Below are positions 28,382 to 41,400 of a DNA stretch of 64,000 bases, one piece after another. Origin of the DNA: Deinococcus radiotolerans (lineage in GTDB: Bacteria; Deinococcota; Deinococci; Deinococcales; Deinococcaceae); contig NZ_BMPE01000005.1 of the NCBI RefSeq assembly GCF_014647435.1, positions 1 through 64,000 on the forward strand, in the 5' to 3' direction. The notes under the pieces are model-generated. The model saw only the letters and a list, made by a program, of their open reading frames with translations, did no database searches and had not been told where the DNA came from. The position numbers were made by a program, and so were the translations under genes. Within the stretch, counting starts at the first letter, position 1, and each line of letters opens with the position of its first letter.

Positions 28382-28475
28382 TCACCAGGGGTGCCGACCG
28401 TCAACAGCGTCGGCTGAGAGAACACCGTGTTCAACCCTAGGAACCTGATCTGGTTCACACCAGCGGAGGGAGCGT
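28382..28475 (+). ncRNA. TPP riboswitch (thi box)
   Basis: The conserved core of the TPP aptamer is present in order: ACCAGGGGTGCC (28384-28395), GGCTGAGAGA (28412-28421), ACCCTAGGAACCTGATCTGG (from 28434), CACACCAGCGGAGGGA (28456-28471). It precedes thiC, the usual target. The 3' part of the aptamer (28465-28474) is complementary to the 5' arm of the following terminator, giving a clear ON/OFF switch. Confidence 0.95.
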
Positions 28476-28503
28476 GACGGGTGCCGAAACGTTTGTCGTG
28501 TTT

Positions 28504-28540
28504 CGCTCCCCTCCGACGCGTGAGGGGGGCGTTTTGTTGT
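28504..28540 (+). terminator. Riboswitch-controlled intrinsic terminator
   Basis: A 10-bp stem, CGCTCCCCTC (28504-28513) with GAGGGGGGCG (28522-28531), has one G-U pair and an 8-nt loop and is followed by TTTTGTTGTT. The left arm can instead pair with GGAGGGAGCG of the aptamer (28465-28474) with a single bulged C. When TPP holds the aptamer, the terminator should form; without TPP the alternative pairing should prevent it. Confidence 0.85.
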
Positions 28541-28594
28541 TGCGAATCCACTGACCTGACCGACCTGATCTGCCCTGACGGGCTGCCCGGCTGA

Positions 28595-31142
<2,548 letters not shown>

Positions 31143-31146
<4 letters not shown>

Positions 31147-31355
31147 CCCGCCCCGCCACCCTGACCGTGAACGGCGAGGCGCGGCCCCTCACGCCCGGCC
31201 TGACCCTGCACGCCCTGCTGCGCGAATTGAACGTGAACCCCTCGCGCGTGGCGGTGGGCGTGAACGACGACGTGTACCCCGGCGCCCGCGCGCCGCACCG
31301 CACCCTGGAGGCTGGAGATGTCATCGAGATCGTCCGCATCATCGGGGGGGGCTGA
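31143..31355 (+). CDS. thiS: ThiS, sulfur carrier protein
   Basis: 70-residue ubiquitin-like protein that, as a C-terminal thiocarboxylate, delivers sulfur to ThiG. The core [24 protein letters not shown] and the ending EIVRIIGGG with terminal glycines fit the family. GTG start overlapping the thiE stop. The adenylyltransferase ThiF is not in this operon. Confidence 0.92.
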
Positions 31356-31356
31356 G

Positions 31357-32157
31357 ATGGCCCCTGATGCATTCACCCTCGGCGGCAGGACCTTCACCTC
31401 GCGCCTGATGACGGGCACGGGCAAGTTCACGGATTTCGGCGTGATGCGCGAGGCGCTCGCCGCGAGCGGATCGCAGATCGTGACCGTCGCCATCCGCCGA
31501 GTGGAACTGAGGGCGCCGGGGCACGACGGGCTGCTCGACGCGCTCGACTGGGACGCGCTGCAACTCCTGCCGAATACTGCCGGGTGCCGCACCGCCGAGG
31601 AGGCGCTGCGCGTGGCGCGGCTGGCGCGCGTGGCGACCGGCGTGAACTGGATCAAGCTGGAGGTCATCCCCGACGCCCGCTATCTCCTGCCCGACCCGGT
31701 GGGCACGCTGCGCGCCGCCGAAGGGTTGGCGGCCGACGGGTTCACGGTGCTGCCGTACGTGCAGGCGGACGCGGTCCTGGCCCGCGCGCTGGAGGAGGCC
31801 GGGTGCGCCGCCGTGATGCCCCTGGCGAGCCCCATCGGCTCCGGGCGCGGTCTGCGCAGCCCCGAGCTGCTGCGCACCGTGCTGGACGGCGCGCGCGTGC
31901 CCATAGTCGTGGACGCGGGCCTGGGTGTCCCGAGCGACGCGACGCAGGCGCTGGAACTCGGCGCGGACGCCGTGCTGGTGAACACCGCGATTGCCGAGGC
32001 GCGCGACCCCGTCGGCATGGCCCACGCCTTCGCGCTGGGCGTGCAGGCGGGCCGCGCGGCCTTCCTGGCCGGGCGCATGCCTGAACGCGCGCACGCCAGC
32101 CCCAGCAGTCCCACGGGCGGGGTGGTGCGCCTGCCCGACCCGGAAGTGCCCGTGTGA
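31357..32157 (+). CDS. thiG: ThiG, thiazole synthase
   Basis: 266-residue enzyme that builds the thiazole phosphate ring from deoxyxylulose phosphate, dehydroglycine and ThiS thiocarboxylate. Conserved segments include [35 protein letters not shown] (Schiff-base Lys100), [17 protein letters not shown] and [12 protein letters not shown]. The ATG at 31357 lies one base after the thiS stop. Confidence 0.94.
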   Translation: MAPDAFTLGGRTFTSRLMTGTGKFTDFGVMREALAASGSQIVTVAIRRVELRAPGHDGLLDALDWDALQLLPNTAGCRTAEEALRVARLARVATGVNWIKLEVIPDARYLLPDPVGTLRAAEGLAADGFTVLPYVQADAVLARALEEAGCAAVMPLASPIGSGRGLRSPELLRTVLDGARVPIVVDAGLGVPSDATQALELGADAVLVNTAIAEARDPVGMAHAFALGVQAGRAAFLAGRMPERAHASPSSPTGGVVRLPDPEVPV

Positions 32158-32203
32158 AGCGGCAGAAATCCCTTCAGGGGGGAGGCCGCGAGGGGGTGCC
32201 GTC

Positions 32204-33115
32204 ATGACCCGCACGCGGGAGGTCATCGTGGTGGGCGGCGGCCTGATCGGGTCGCTGGTAGCGTTCACGCTGCGCCGGGCGGGCGCGGACGTACTCGTGC
32301 TGGACGCGGACCGGCCGGGCGCGGCGTGGCGGGCGGCGGCGGGCCTGCTCACCCCGGACGGCGAGCGGCTGCGGGGCACGCCCCTGCACGCGGACGCGCT
32401 GGAGGGACTGCGGCGCTGGCCCGCGCTGGCGGCGGCACTTGAACGCTCGGGCGTGCCCGTTTACCTGCGGTCCGGCGTGACCCGGATGCAGCCGGGCGGG
32501 GGGGTGGTCTGCACGCCGGGGGAGGGGAGCCTGCACCCGCCCTCGGTGGTCCGCGCCGCCCGGCAGGGGCTGGAGGTGGTGGCCGCGCAGGTCCAGGGCC
32601 TCGTGCCGTCGGGTGGCGGGGTGCGGGTGCGGACGGACGCGGGCGACTGGTTCGCCGGGCAGGTGATCCTCGCGGCGGGCGCGTGGAGCGGCGCGTTCGG
32701 CGTGGATGTGGGGGCGCAGCAGGGGCAGGCGCTGCTGCTGCGCGGCGCGGAGGATGTGGGCGCGTGGTACGGCCCGCCCGCGCGGGGGTTCTCCCGGTAC
32801 GCGCTGTCCCGCCCGGACGGCCTGTACGTTGGCGCGACCAGCCGCGACACCTGGGCCACCACGCCCGACGCCCACGCGACCCGCTGGCTGCGTGGCGCCG
32901 CCCGGACGCTCGTGCCCGGCGCAGACGGGGCGGAGGTCGCCGCGCACCTCGTGGGCCTGCGCCCGGTCACGCCGGACGGGCGGCCGCTGGTCGGCCCGCA
33001 CCCCACCCTGCCGGGGGTGCTCGTCGCGGCGGGGCACGGGCGGCACGGGTCGCTCCTCGCCCCGGTCACGGCGGCGCGCGTGCTGGCGCTGGCGGGGCAG
33101 GGCGTGAGCGCATGA
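32204..33115 (+). CDS. thiO: ThiO, glycine oxidase
   Basis: 303-residue FAD oxidase that makes dehydroglycine for Thi[22 protein letters not shown] is the FAD Rossmann motif; later blocks [33 protein letters not shown] and [17 protein letters not shown] fit the DAO family. Glycine oxidases are usually about 360 residues, so this one is somewhat short. The ATG at 32204 lies 46 nt after thiG. Confidence 0.88.
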   Translation: MTRTREVIVVGGGLIGSLVAFTLRRAGADVLVLDADRPGAAWRAAAGLLTPDGERLRGTPLHADALEGLRRWPALAAALERSGVPVYLRSGVTRMQPGGGVVCTPGEGSLHPPSVVRAARQGLEVVAAQVQGLVPSGGGVRVRTDAGDWFAGQVILAAGAWSGAFGVDVGAQQGQALLLRGAEDVGAWYGPPARGFSRYALSRPDGLYVGATSRDTWATTPDAHATRWLRGAARTLVPGADGAEVAAHLVGLRPVTPDGRPLVGPHPTLPGVLVAAGHGRHGSLLAPVTAARVLALAGQGVSA

Positions 33116-33882
33116 CGGTGCCCGTCGCACTGACCATCGCGGGCTCGGATTCCGGCGGCGGGGCGGGCATCCAGGCGGACCTGAAGACCTTCGAGGCGCA
33201 CGGCGTGTACGGCACGAGCGTCCTGACGCTGATCACCGCGCAGAACACGCGGGGCGTGCAGGCGACGCACCCCCTGCCGCCAGAGCTGGTCGCGGCGCAG
33301 CTGCGTGCCGTGCTGGACGATTTCCCGGTCGCGGCGGTAAAGACGGGCGCGCTGGGGAACGCGGGGCTGGTGCGCGCGGTCGCAGACGTCCTGCGGGGCC
33401 GCCATCTGCCACTGATCGTCGATCCGGTCATGCTCGCCAAGAGCGGGGACGCCCTGCTGGACGCCCGCGCCCTGCACGCCCTGCGGGACGAGCTGCTGCC
33501 CCTGGCGACACTGGTCACCCCGAACGTGCCCGAATGGGCGGCCCTGCGCGCGGCGGGCGTGCCGGACACCACGCCGCTGCTCCTGAAGGGCGGGCACGCG
33601 CCCGGCGAGACCGTCATCGACGAGCTGCGCGCCCACGGGCACCACCTCACGCTGAGCGCAGCGCGGCAGCACACCCGGCACACGCACGGCACCGGCTGCA
33701 CGCTGTCGGCGGCGATCACCGCGAACCTCGCGCGCGGTCTGGTCCTGCCGGACGCGGTGCAGGCCGCGCACGTCTACCTTCAGGCCGCGATCCGCGCCGC
33801 GCCGGGGCTGGGCGGGGGGCACGGGCCGCTGGGGCACCGGGCGGCCGGGCTGACCCTGCAACCCAGACCACACCCGACCTAA
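33112..33882 (+). CDS. thiD: ThiD, HMP/HMP-phosphate kinase
   Basis: 256-residue ribokinase-fold kinase that phosphorylates HMP phosphate to the diphosphate. Motifs: [60 protein letters not shown] and [13 protein letters not shown] (anion hole with catalytic Cys). The start overlaps the thiO stop by 4 nt. The PaaR operator covers its stop codon. Confidence 0.94.
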   Translation: MTVPVALTIAGSDSGGGAGIQADLKTFEAHGVYGTSVLTLITAQNTRGVQATHPLPPELVAAQLRAVLDDFPVAAVKTGALGNAGLVRAVADVLRGRHLPLIVDPVMLAKSGDALLDARALHALRDELLPLATLVTPNVPEWAALRAAGVPDTTPLLLKGGHAPGETVIDELRAHGHHLTLSAARQHTRHTHGTGCTLSAAITANLARGLVLPDAVQAAHVYLQAAIRAAPGLGGGHGPLGHRAAGLTLQPRPHPT

Positions 33883-33894
33883 CGCTCGTTAGGT
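33877..33894. promoter_or_regulatory. PaaR-type operator of the phenylacetate operon
   Basis: ACCTAACGCTCGTTAGGT is a perfect 18-nt palindrome (8-bp arms around CT). It fits CNAACGNNCGTTNG, the site I recall for the TetR-type phenylacetate repressor PaaR of Thermus thermophilus. It touches the -10 hexamer TACACT (33894-33899) and spans the spacer, so a bound repressor would block polymerase. It overlaps the thiD stop codon. No paaR gene is in the window. Confidence 0.8.
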
Positions 33895-33930
33895 ACACTG
33901 GGGGCAAGTCCCCATCCGGAGGTTGTCCCC

Positions 33931-34905
<975 letters not shown>

Positions 34906-34937
34906 AGGCCATGCCCCTCCGCCGGAAGGAACAACCC

Positions 34938-35530
34938 ATGACTGAACCTCAACCCCACGCCCAGACCACCGACACGCAGTGGCCCCGCTGGGAGGTCTTC
35001 AAGCAGGACGCCCCGAACCGCCCCCACCAGGCGGTCGGCAGCGTGCACGCCGGTGACCCGCAGCACGCGCTGCTCACCGCCCGCAACGTCTTCGTACGCC
35101 GCCCCGCCGCCGTGAGCCTGTGGTGCGTGAGGGAGGATGACCTCCTGACCGCCACGCCCGAAGAACTCACCACGACCCCCACGCTGCTGGACACCCCCGG
35201 CGGGCCCGGCGTGTACTACGTGGGCGTGAAACGCACCAACAAACGCAGCATGACCTTCGTGGACCTCAGCGGCACCGTGACCGCCGACGGCCCCGGCGAC
35301 GCGCTCAGGCAGGCCCGCACCCTGCACCCCGATGTCCTCGCCTGGATGGTGTTCCCCGAAACGGCCGTCGTCCGCACCGACGAGGACCCCGGCACCGTCG
35401 ACAGCTGGTTCGCGCCCGCCAAGGAGAAGACGTACAAGCAGCAGCAGTACTACGGCGTGATCGGCCGGCACGTCGGGGAACTCAAACGCGCCGGGCTCAT
35501 GCCGGGCCGCGCCGCCAGCGAGGACCACGC

Positions 35531-35534
<4 letters not shown>
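34938..35534 (+). CDS. paaB: PaaB, phenylacetyl-CoA epoxidase subunit, double-domain form
   Basis: 198 residues, about twice the usual PaaB length of roughly 95. The first half ([20 protein letters not shown], then [20 protein letters not shown]) is a standard PaaB. The second half ([20 protein letters not shown], then [20 protein letters not shown]) repeats the same plan: strand, D/G-rich turn, an AL-x-AR helix, and a final strand. It therefore looks like a tandem duplication. PaaB bridges PaaA-PaaC dimers in E. coli. RBS GGAAGGAA lies about 8 nt before the ATG. Overlaps paaC by 4 nt. Confidence 0.88.
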
Positions 35535-36310
<776 letters not shown>

Positions 36311-36388
36311 CGCCGCCTGCCGGGAGGGAATTGCCGGCCGGGAACAAAGGCAACCCATGCGCCACGCCCCCCACCCAGAGGTTTCCCC

Positions 36389-36886
36389 ATGACCACCACG
36401 CACCCCACCCCCGACGCCATCTGGACCGCCCTGGCCGCTGTCCCAGACCCGGAAATTCCGGTCGTGAGCATCACGGACATGGGCATGGTCCGGGACGTCA
36501 CCGTGAGTGACGCGGGGCGCGTGACCGTCACGTTCACGCCCACGTTCAGCGGCTGCCCCGCCCTGCACGTCATCAAAGGCAGCATCGAACAGGCCGTGCG
36601 CGACCTGGGCGCAGCGGACGTCGAGGTCAGAAGCACCCTCACGCCCCCCTGGACCACCGACTGGATAGGCGACGACGCGCGCGAGCGGCTGCGGCAGTAC
36701 GGCATCGCCCCCCCCGCCCCCACCGGAGAAGGGCAGCTGATTCAACTGGACGCGGAACCCACCCGCTGCCCCCGCTGCGGCAGCCTGAACGTCCGCATGA
36801 CCGCGTCTTTCGGCCCCACCCTCTGCAAGCGAATGTACGTCTGCGACACCTGCCGCGAACCGTTCGAGGGCTTCAAGAGCGTGTAA
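36389..36886 (+). CDS. paaD: PaaD, iron-sulfur maturation protein for the epoxidase
   Basis: 165 residues: an N-terminal DUF59/MIP18 domain ([37 protein letters not shown]) and a C-terminal zinc-ribbon-like part with two C-x2-C pairs ([16 protein letters not shown]). PaaD is thought to help load clusters in the PaaE reductase. GAGG precedes the ATG by 9 nt; a 78-nt gap separates it from paaC. The reductase gene paaE itself is not found nearby. Confidence 0.93.
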   Translation: MTTTHPTPDAIWTALAAVPDPEIPVVSITDMGMVRDVTVSDAGRVTVTFTPTFSGCPALHVIKGSIEQAVRDLGAADVEVRSTLTPPWTTDWIGDDARERLRQYGIAPPAPTGEGQLIQLDAEPTRCPRCGSLNVRMTASFGPTLCKRMYVCDTCREPFEGFKSV

Positions 36887-37812
36887 TGTCCACTGCCCAT
36901 AGTCAGATCGTGTCCCGGATTGATGAAACCCGACTACAGCGCGCCCTGCGATCCTTGGATGGATTGACCCTGGGTGATCAGTTTGGGGAGCTGTTCTTCC
37001 TGGAGGTGACGCAATTCGAGGATCTGGTCGGGAACCGCAAAGTTCCCGAGCAGGCGTGGCATTACACCGACGATACCGAGATGGCGCTATCGGTCGTGCT
37101 GAACCTCAGGCAACACGGCAAGATCGATCAGGACAGCCTCATGCACAGTTTCGCGCTGCGGCATGACATGACCCGGGGCTATGGGCCCAGCATGCGGCGA
37201 GTGCTGTCGGACGTCCGAGAAGGTGCGGCGTGGCGGACGACCATCGCCGGCACTTTCGAAGGGCAGGGGTCGTGGGGGAACGGTTCCGCCATGCGGGCTG
37301 GGCCGATCGGTGCCTACTTCGCAGATGATCTACCCGCTTGCATTGAGCAGTCACAACTGTCCAGCCTCGCCACACATACTCACCCAGAGGCGGTTGCTGG
37401 CGCCCTTGCCGTTGCCGTGTCTGCTGCTCTGGCCTGCCATGATTCCAAGCCGTCACCTGCCGAATTCATCCTGGCAGTTGCGGACTACATCCCGGACAGC
37501 GAGGTCAGAAGTCGTTTGCTCCGGGCCAGCCGACTGGCGCCGGGCACGTCACCCGTGCATGCGGGGCATATGCTGGGGAATGGCAGTGAGATTTCCGCGC
37601 CGGACACGGTCCCCTTTGCCGTCTGGTGTGCCGCCCAGCACCTTGGCGACTACGAGGAAGCCCTCTGGAACGCAGTCAGTGCCGGAGGAGATCGGGACAC
37701 CATTTGCGCCATTGTGGGCAGCATCGTCGCCATGAGCAGCCGGACTACGCTCCCTGCCAACTGGATGTCACTCATGGAACCTTACCCACAATGGTTCAGG
37801 GAAGCTCTATGA
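36886..37812 (+). CDS. ADP-ribosylglycohydrolase (DraG/ARH family)
   Basis: 308-residue all-helical hydrolase that removes ADP-ribose from proteins, nucleic acids or small molecules. Di-magnesium motifs are intact: HYTDDTEMAL near residue 64, GSWGNGSAMRAGPIG in the middle and SAGGDRDTICAIVGS near 270. The ATG shares its A with the paaD stop (TAATG), so translation follows directly from paaD. Its codons end in A or T far more often than those of its neighbours (for example GAT, CAA, TTG, GGA), which suggests recent arrival. Its link to phenylacetate breakdown is not known. Confidence 0.88.
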   Translation: MSTAHSQIVSRIDETRLQRALRSLDGLTLGDQFGELFFLEVTQFEDLVGNRKVPEQAWHYTDDTEMALSVVLNLRQHGKIDQDSLMHSFALRHDMTRGYGPSMRRVLSDVREGAAWRTTIAGTFEGQGSWGNGSAMRAGPIGAYFADDLPACIEQSQLSSLATHTHPEAVAGALAVAVSAALACHDSKPSPAEFILAVADYIPDSEVRSRLLRASRLAPGTSPVHAGHMLGNGSEISAPDTVPFAVWCAAQHLGDYEEALWNAVSAGGDRDTICAIVGSIVAMSSRTTLPANWMSLMEPYPQWFREAL

Positions 37813-37844
37813 GATTCGGACTCCGCGCGAGGATGCCTGCTCGT

Positions 37845-38588
37845 TCATGCCGTCAATATCACCGGTTTTCCTTTGGTGATCATGATGGTGTGTTCGACGT
37901 GGGCGGCGAGGCCGCCGTCGGTGGTGGCGAGCGTCCAGCCGTCGCGGCGGGTGCGGACGCGGGGGCTTTTGCCGGTGCTGATCATGGGTTCCACGGCGAT
38001 CACGAGCCCCTCGTGCAGCGGTTGTCTCAGCGCGGGTCGGTAGTAGTTGGGGACGTCGGGTTTCTCGTGGATGGCGCGGCCCACGCCATGCCCCTGAAGT
38101 TCCGGCAGCAGCGTGAAGCCCCGGCGCTCCACTTCGGTCTGGATGGCGCGCCCGATGCCGTTCAGGGGTTGCCCGGCGCGGGCGGCGTTCAGGCCGCGTG
38201 CCAGGGCCGCCTCGGCAGCCTCGATGAGGCGGGCGGCGGTGGGGGAGACGGGCGGCACGGCGACCGTGATGGCGGCGTCCGCGACGAACCCGCCGACGTT
38301 CGGCGTGACGTCGATGCACACCACGTCCCCCGCCTGAAGCGGGCGGTTGGTGGGCAGGCCGTGGACGATGTCGTCGTTCACGCTGATGAACACGTTGACG
38401 GGCGCGCCGTACTGGGCACGCGGGGCGGAGAACGCCCCGAACTGCGCGAACACCTGCCCGGCCAGGGCGTCCAGTTCGGCGGGCGTCACGCCCGGTTCCA
38501 CGGCGGCGCGCAGGGCGTCGAGGGTGCGGGCGACGACCTTCCCCGCGAGAGTCATGCCGTCCAGTTCATGCTGCGTGGTGATCGTCAT
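37845..38588 (-). CDS. map: Methionine aminopeptidase, type I
   Basis: 247-residue enzyme that removes the initiator Met. Metal ligands are in [30 protein letters not shown] (two Asp), [17 protein letters not shown] (His), AVEPMIS (Glu) and [10 protein letters not shown] (Glu). TACACT lies 5 nt before the ATG at 38588, so the transcript is leaderless. It sits on the minus strand between the two phenylacetate gene groups. Confidence 0.94.
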   Translation of the reverse strand: MTITTQHELDGMTLAGKVVARTLDALRAAVEPGVTPAELDALAGQVFAQFGAFSAPRAQYGAPVNVFISVNDDIVHGLPTNRPLQAGDVVCIDVTPNVGGFVADAAITVAVPPVSPTAARLIEAAEAALARGLNAARAGQPLNGIGRAIQTEVERRGFTLLPELQGHGVGRAIHEKPDVPNYYRPALRQPLHEGLVIAVEPMISTGKSPRVRTRRDGWTLATTDGGLAAHVEHTIMITKGKPVILTA

Positions 38589-38707
38589 GCGGCAGTGTAA
38601 GCGTGTCGTTGCAGTTCGGACTGTGGTGGAGCGGTGAGCCGCATGTCTGCCCGACTCCTCCCTCGACATCAGATCGAATCTTCTTTCTCTCCAAGGAGCG
38701 TTTCTTT

Positions 38708-40807
38708 GTGACTCAATCAATCACTTCTGATCTTCTTCGTCCGGCGTCTTACGTGTCGGGTTCGTGGCATGCGAATGCGGATGGGCAGGTGCTCTTGGAC
38801 GCGGTGTATGGGCGTCCGGTGGCTGTGATTTCGTCCGAGGGCGTGGATTTCGGTGGGGCGCTGGCGTACGGCCGGAAGGCGGGTGGGGCGCTGCGCCGCA
38901 TGACGTTCCACGAGCGGGCGCGGGCGCTGAAGGCGCTGGGGGCGTTCCTGATGGAGCGCAAGGAGGCGTACTACGCCCTGAGTGCGCTGACGGGGGCGAC
39001 GCGGCGGGATTCGTGGGTGGATATTGAGGGTGGGATCGGCACGCTGTTCAGTTACGCGAGTGCGGCGCGGCGGGAACTGCCGGACGAGCGCTTCTGGCCG
39101 GACGGGCGTTTGGAGCGCCTGGGGCGAGAGGGGACGTTCGTGGGGCGTCACCTGCTCGTGCCGCGTGAGGGTGTGGCGGTGCAGATCAATGCGTTCAACT
39201 TCCCGGTGTGGGGGATGCTGGAGAAGTTTGCGCCGGCGTTCATCGGGGGGATGCCGAGTCTGGTGAAGCCCGCGCCGCAGACGGCGTACCTGACCGAGCG
39301 GGTGGTGCGGGACATTGTGGCGTCGGGCCTGATTCCGGAGGGGACGCTTCAACTGGTGACGGGGGAGCCGGGGTCGCTGCTGGATCACGTGGAGGAGCAG
39401 GATGTGGTGGCGTTCACGGGGTCGGCAGCGACGGCGGCGAAACTGCGGGTGCATCCGGCGATCGTGGGGCGGTCGGTGCCGTTTAACGCGGAGGCGGACA
39501 GCCTGAACGCGTCGGTGCTGGGCCTGAGCGTGAAGCCGGAGGATCCGGAGTTCGCGCTGTTCGTGCGAGAGGTGGCGCGGGAGATGACCGGGAAGGCCGG
39601 GCAGAAGTGCACCGCGATCCGCCGGGCGCTGGTGCCGTCCCATCTGGTGGAGGCGGTGACGGAGGGCCTGCGCCGCGAGTTGAGCAAGGTGACGCTGGGC
39701 GACCCGGCGCGGGATGACGTGCGGATGGGCGCGCTGGTGAGCGTGGAGCAGCGCGAGCGGGTCCGCGAGACGCTGGAGAAATTGCAGCAGGAGGCGCGTG
39801 TGGTGATCAGCGGCGAGGCGACGCTGCTGGGCGGCGACCGCGAGAAGGGCGCGTTCCTCGACCCGACAGTGCTGCTGTGCGAGACCCCCCTGACCGCGAA
39901 GGGGCCGCATGAGCTGGAGGCGTTCGGGCCGGTGGCGACGCTGCTGCCGTACGACTCGCTGGAGGACGCCATTCACCTCACGAAGCTGGGCCGGGGGTCG
40001 CTGGCCGGGAGCATCGTGTCCCGCGACCGCGCGGAGGCGACGGAACTCGTGTTGGGCATGGCGAGTTCGCACGGGCGCCTGCTGGTCCTGAACCGCGACA
40101 ACGCGAAGGAGAATACGGGGCACGGGTCGCCGCTGCCGCAGCTGAACCACGGCGGGCCGGGCCGCGCGGGGGGCGGCTCGGAACTCGGTGGCCTCAGTGC
40201 GGTGCGGCATCACATGAACCGCGTGGCGGTGCAGGCCGACCCGACCACCCTCACGAGCATCACGCGGGAGTTCGTGCCCGGCGCCGAAGTCACCGAGGAT
40301 GTGGTCCACCCCTTCCGCAAGTCCTTCGACGAGATTCAGGTGGGGGACAGCCTCCTCACGCACCGCCGCACGGTGACTGAGGCGGACATCGTGAATTTCG
40401 CAGGCCTGACCGGTGATCACTTCTACGCGCACGTCGATGAGATCGGCGCGCGGGAGGGCATCTTTGGGAAGCGCGTGGCGCACGGGTACTTCCTGATCTC
40501 GGCGGCGGCGGGGCAGTTCGTGTCGCCCGCGCCGGGCCCAGTGCTGGCGAACTACGGCCTGGAGAACCTGCGCTTCATTGAGCCGGTCGGGATTGGGGAC
40601 ACCATCCGCACGCGGCTGACCTGCAAGCGCAAGATCCGCAAGGACCTGCGCCCCGGTGAGACCCGCCCGACCGGCGTGGTCGAGTGGCGCAGCGAGATCA
40701 CGAACCAGGACGGCGTGCTGGTCGCCACGTACGACATTCTCACGCTGGTCGAGCGTGCCCGCGATGAGTTCGATCCGCCCGCCGAGGACAGCAGCGTTCA
40801 GGCGTAA
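38708..40807 (+). CDS. paaZ: PaaZ, oxepin-CoA hydrolase / 3-oxo-5,6-dehydrosuberyl-CoA semialdehyde dehydrogenase
   Basis: 699-residue bifunctional enzyme that opens the oxepin ring and oxidises the resulting aldehyde. The N-terminal aldehyde dehydrogenase domain has [15 protein letters not shown] and [16 protein letters not shown] with catalytic Cys301. The C-terminal MaoC hydratase domain has [12 protein letters not shown] (Asp570, His571). The start is the GTG at 38708, 10 nt after AAGGAG. No PaaR palindrome precedes it. Paa gene content here is paaABCD plus paaZ; paaE, paaF, paaG, paaH, paaJ and paaK must lie elsewhere. Confidence 0.93.
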   Translation: MTQSITSDLLRPASYVSGSWHANADGQVLLDAVYGRPVAVISSEGVDFGGALAYGRKAGGALRRMTFHERARALKALGAFLMERKEAYYALSALTGATRRDSWVDIEGGIGTLFSYASAARRELPDERFWPDGRLERLGREGTFVGRHLLVPREGVAVQINAFNFPVWGMLEKFAPAFIGGMPSLVKPAPQTAYLTERVVRDIVASGLIPEGTLQLVTGEPGSLLDHVEEQDVVAFTGSAATAAKLRVHPAIVGRSVPFNAEADSLNASVLGLSVKPEDPEFALFVREVAREMTGKAGQKCTAIRRALVPSHLVEAVTEGLRRELSKVTLGDPARDDVRMGALVSVEQRERVRETLEKLQQEARVVISGEATLLGGDREKGAFLDPTVLLCETPLTAKGPHELEAFGPVATLLPYDSLEDAIHLTKLGRGSLAGSIVSRDRAEATELVLGMASSHGRLLVLNRDNAKENTGHGSPLPQLNHGGPGRAGGGSELGGLSAVRHHMNRVAVQADPTTLTSITREFVPGAEVTEDVVHPFRKSFDEIQVGDSLLTHRRTVTEADIVNFAGLTGDHFYAHVDEIGAREGIFGKRVAHGYFLISAAAGQFVSPAPGPVLANYGLENLRFIEPVGIGDTIRTRLTCKRKIRKDLRPGETRPTGVVEWRSEITNQDGVLVATYDILTLVERARDEFDPPAEDSSVQA

Positions 40808-40856
40808 ACCCAGCGTGTGACAGGGGCGGAGGGCGCGCGTGGCGTACCCTCCGCCC

Positions 40857-41237
40857 ATGACCTTGATCACTGGACTGGATCACGTGCAGGTGGAGGCCCC
40901 GGCGGGCTGTGAGGCGCAGGCTCGCGCGTTTTTCGGGTCGTTCCTGGGCCTGCCGGAACTCGCGAAACCCGAGGCGCTGCGGCGCAACGGCGGCGTGTGG
41001 TTCGGCCTGCCGGACGGGCGGCAGCTGCACGTGGGCGTCACGCCAGAGTTCGTGCCGCGGGTGAAGGGCCATCCGGGGTTGCGCTGCGCCGATCTGGCGG
41101 CGTTCACCGCGCACTGCGTCCGTCACGGCGTGCCCTACCGCGCCGACGCGGAGGCCGGCGTGGCCCGCGTGTTCCTGACCGACCCGTTCGGGAACCGGCT
41201 GGAGGTCGTGCAGGACGCGCATCCCAGCGTCCGGTGA
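40857..41237 (+). CDS. VOC superfamily (glyoxalase-like) protein
   Basis: 126-residue protein with one pair of VOC beta-alpha-beta-beta-beta motifs. [20 protein letters not shown] and [16 protein letters not shown] are the typical ends; [19 protein letters not shown] carries the middle strand. Metal ligands could be His15 and Glu at [12 protein letters not shown]. Members include dioxygenases, isomerases and fosfomycin-type enzymes; no substrate is evident. TACCCT is 6 nt before the ATG. Confidence 0.8.
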   Translation: MTLITGLDHVQVEAPAGCEAQARAFFGSFLGLPELAKPEALRRNGGVWFGLPDGRQLHVGVTPEFVPRVKGHPGLRCADLAAFTAHCVRHGVPYRADAEAGVARVFLTDPFGNRLEVVQDAHPSVR

Positions 41238-41400
41238 AGGGCGGGGCGGGTCAAGGAATCGTGAATTCCCGCGCCTGACGGGGCCTTCGGGGGGGGTGGT
41301 ACGGTGGCGGTATCCGGTACGACCCCTCCTGCGGGCCCTGCGATGGGTGTCCGGTGGGGCGGTGGGGACGGACGCGTGCCGCTCCGTCCGGGAGGCCCTC

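Noticed and set aside
37813..37844. Expected paaE after paaD
   Set aside because: Only 32 nt remain between the ADP-ribosylglycohydrolase gene and map; no reductase is present in the window.
38717..40870. Long minus-strand open frame opposite paaZ
   Set aside because: Arg/His-rich shadow of paaZ with no domain; paaZ has catalytic residues in both domains.
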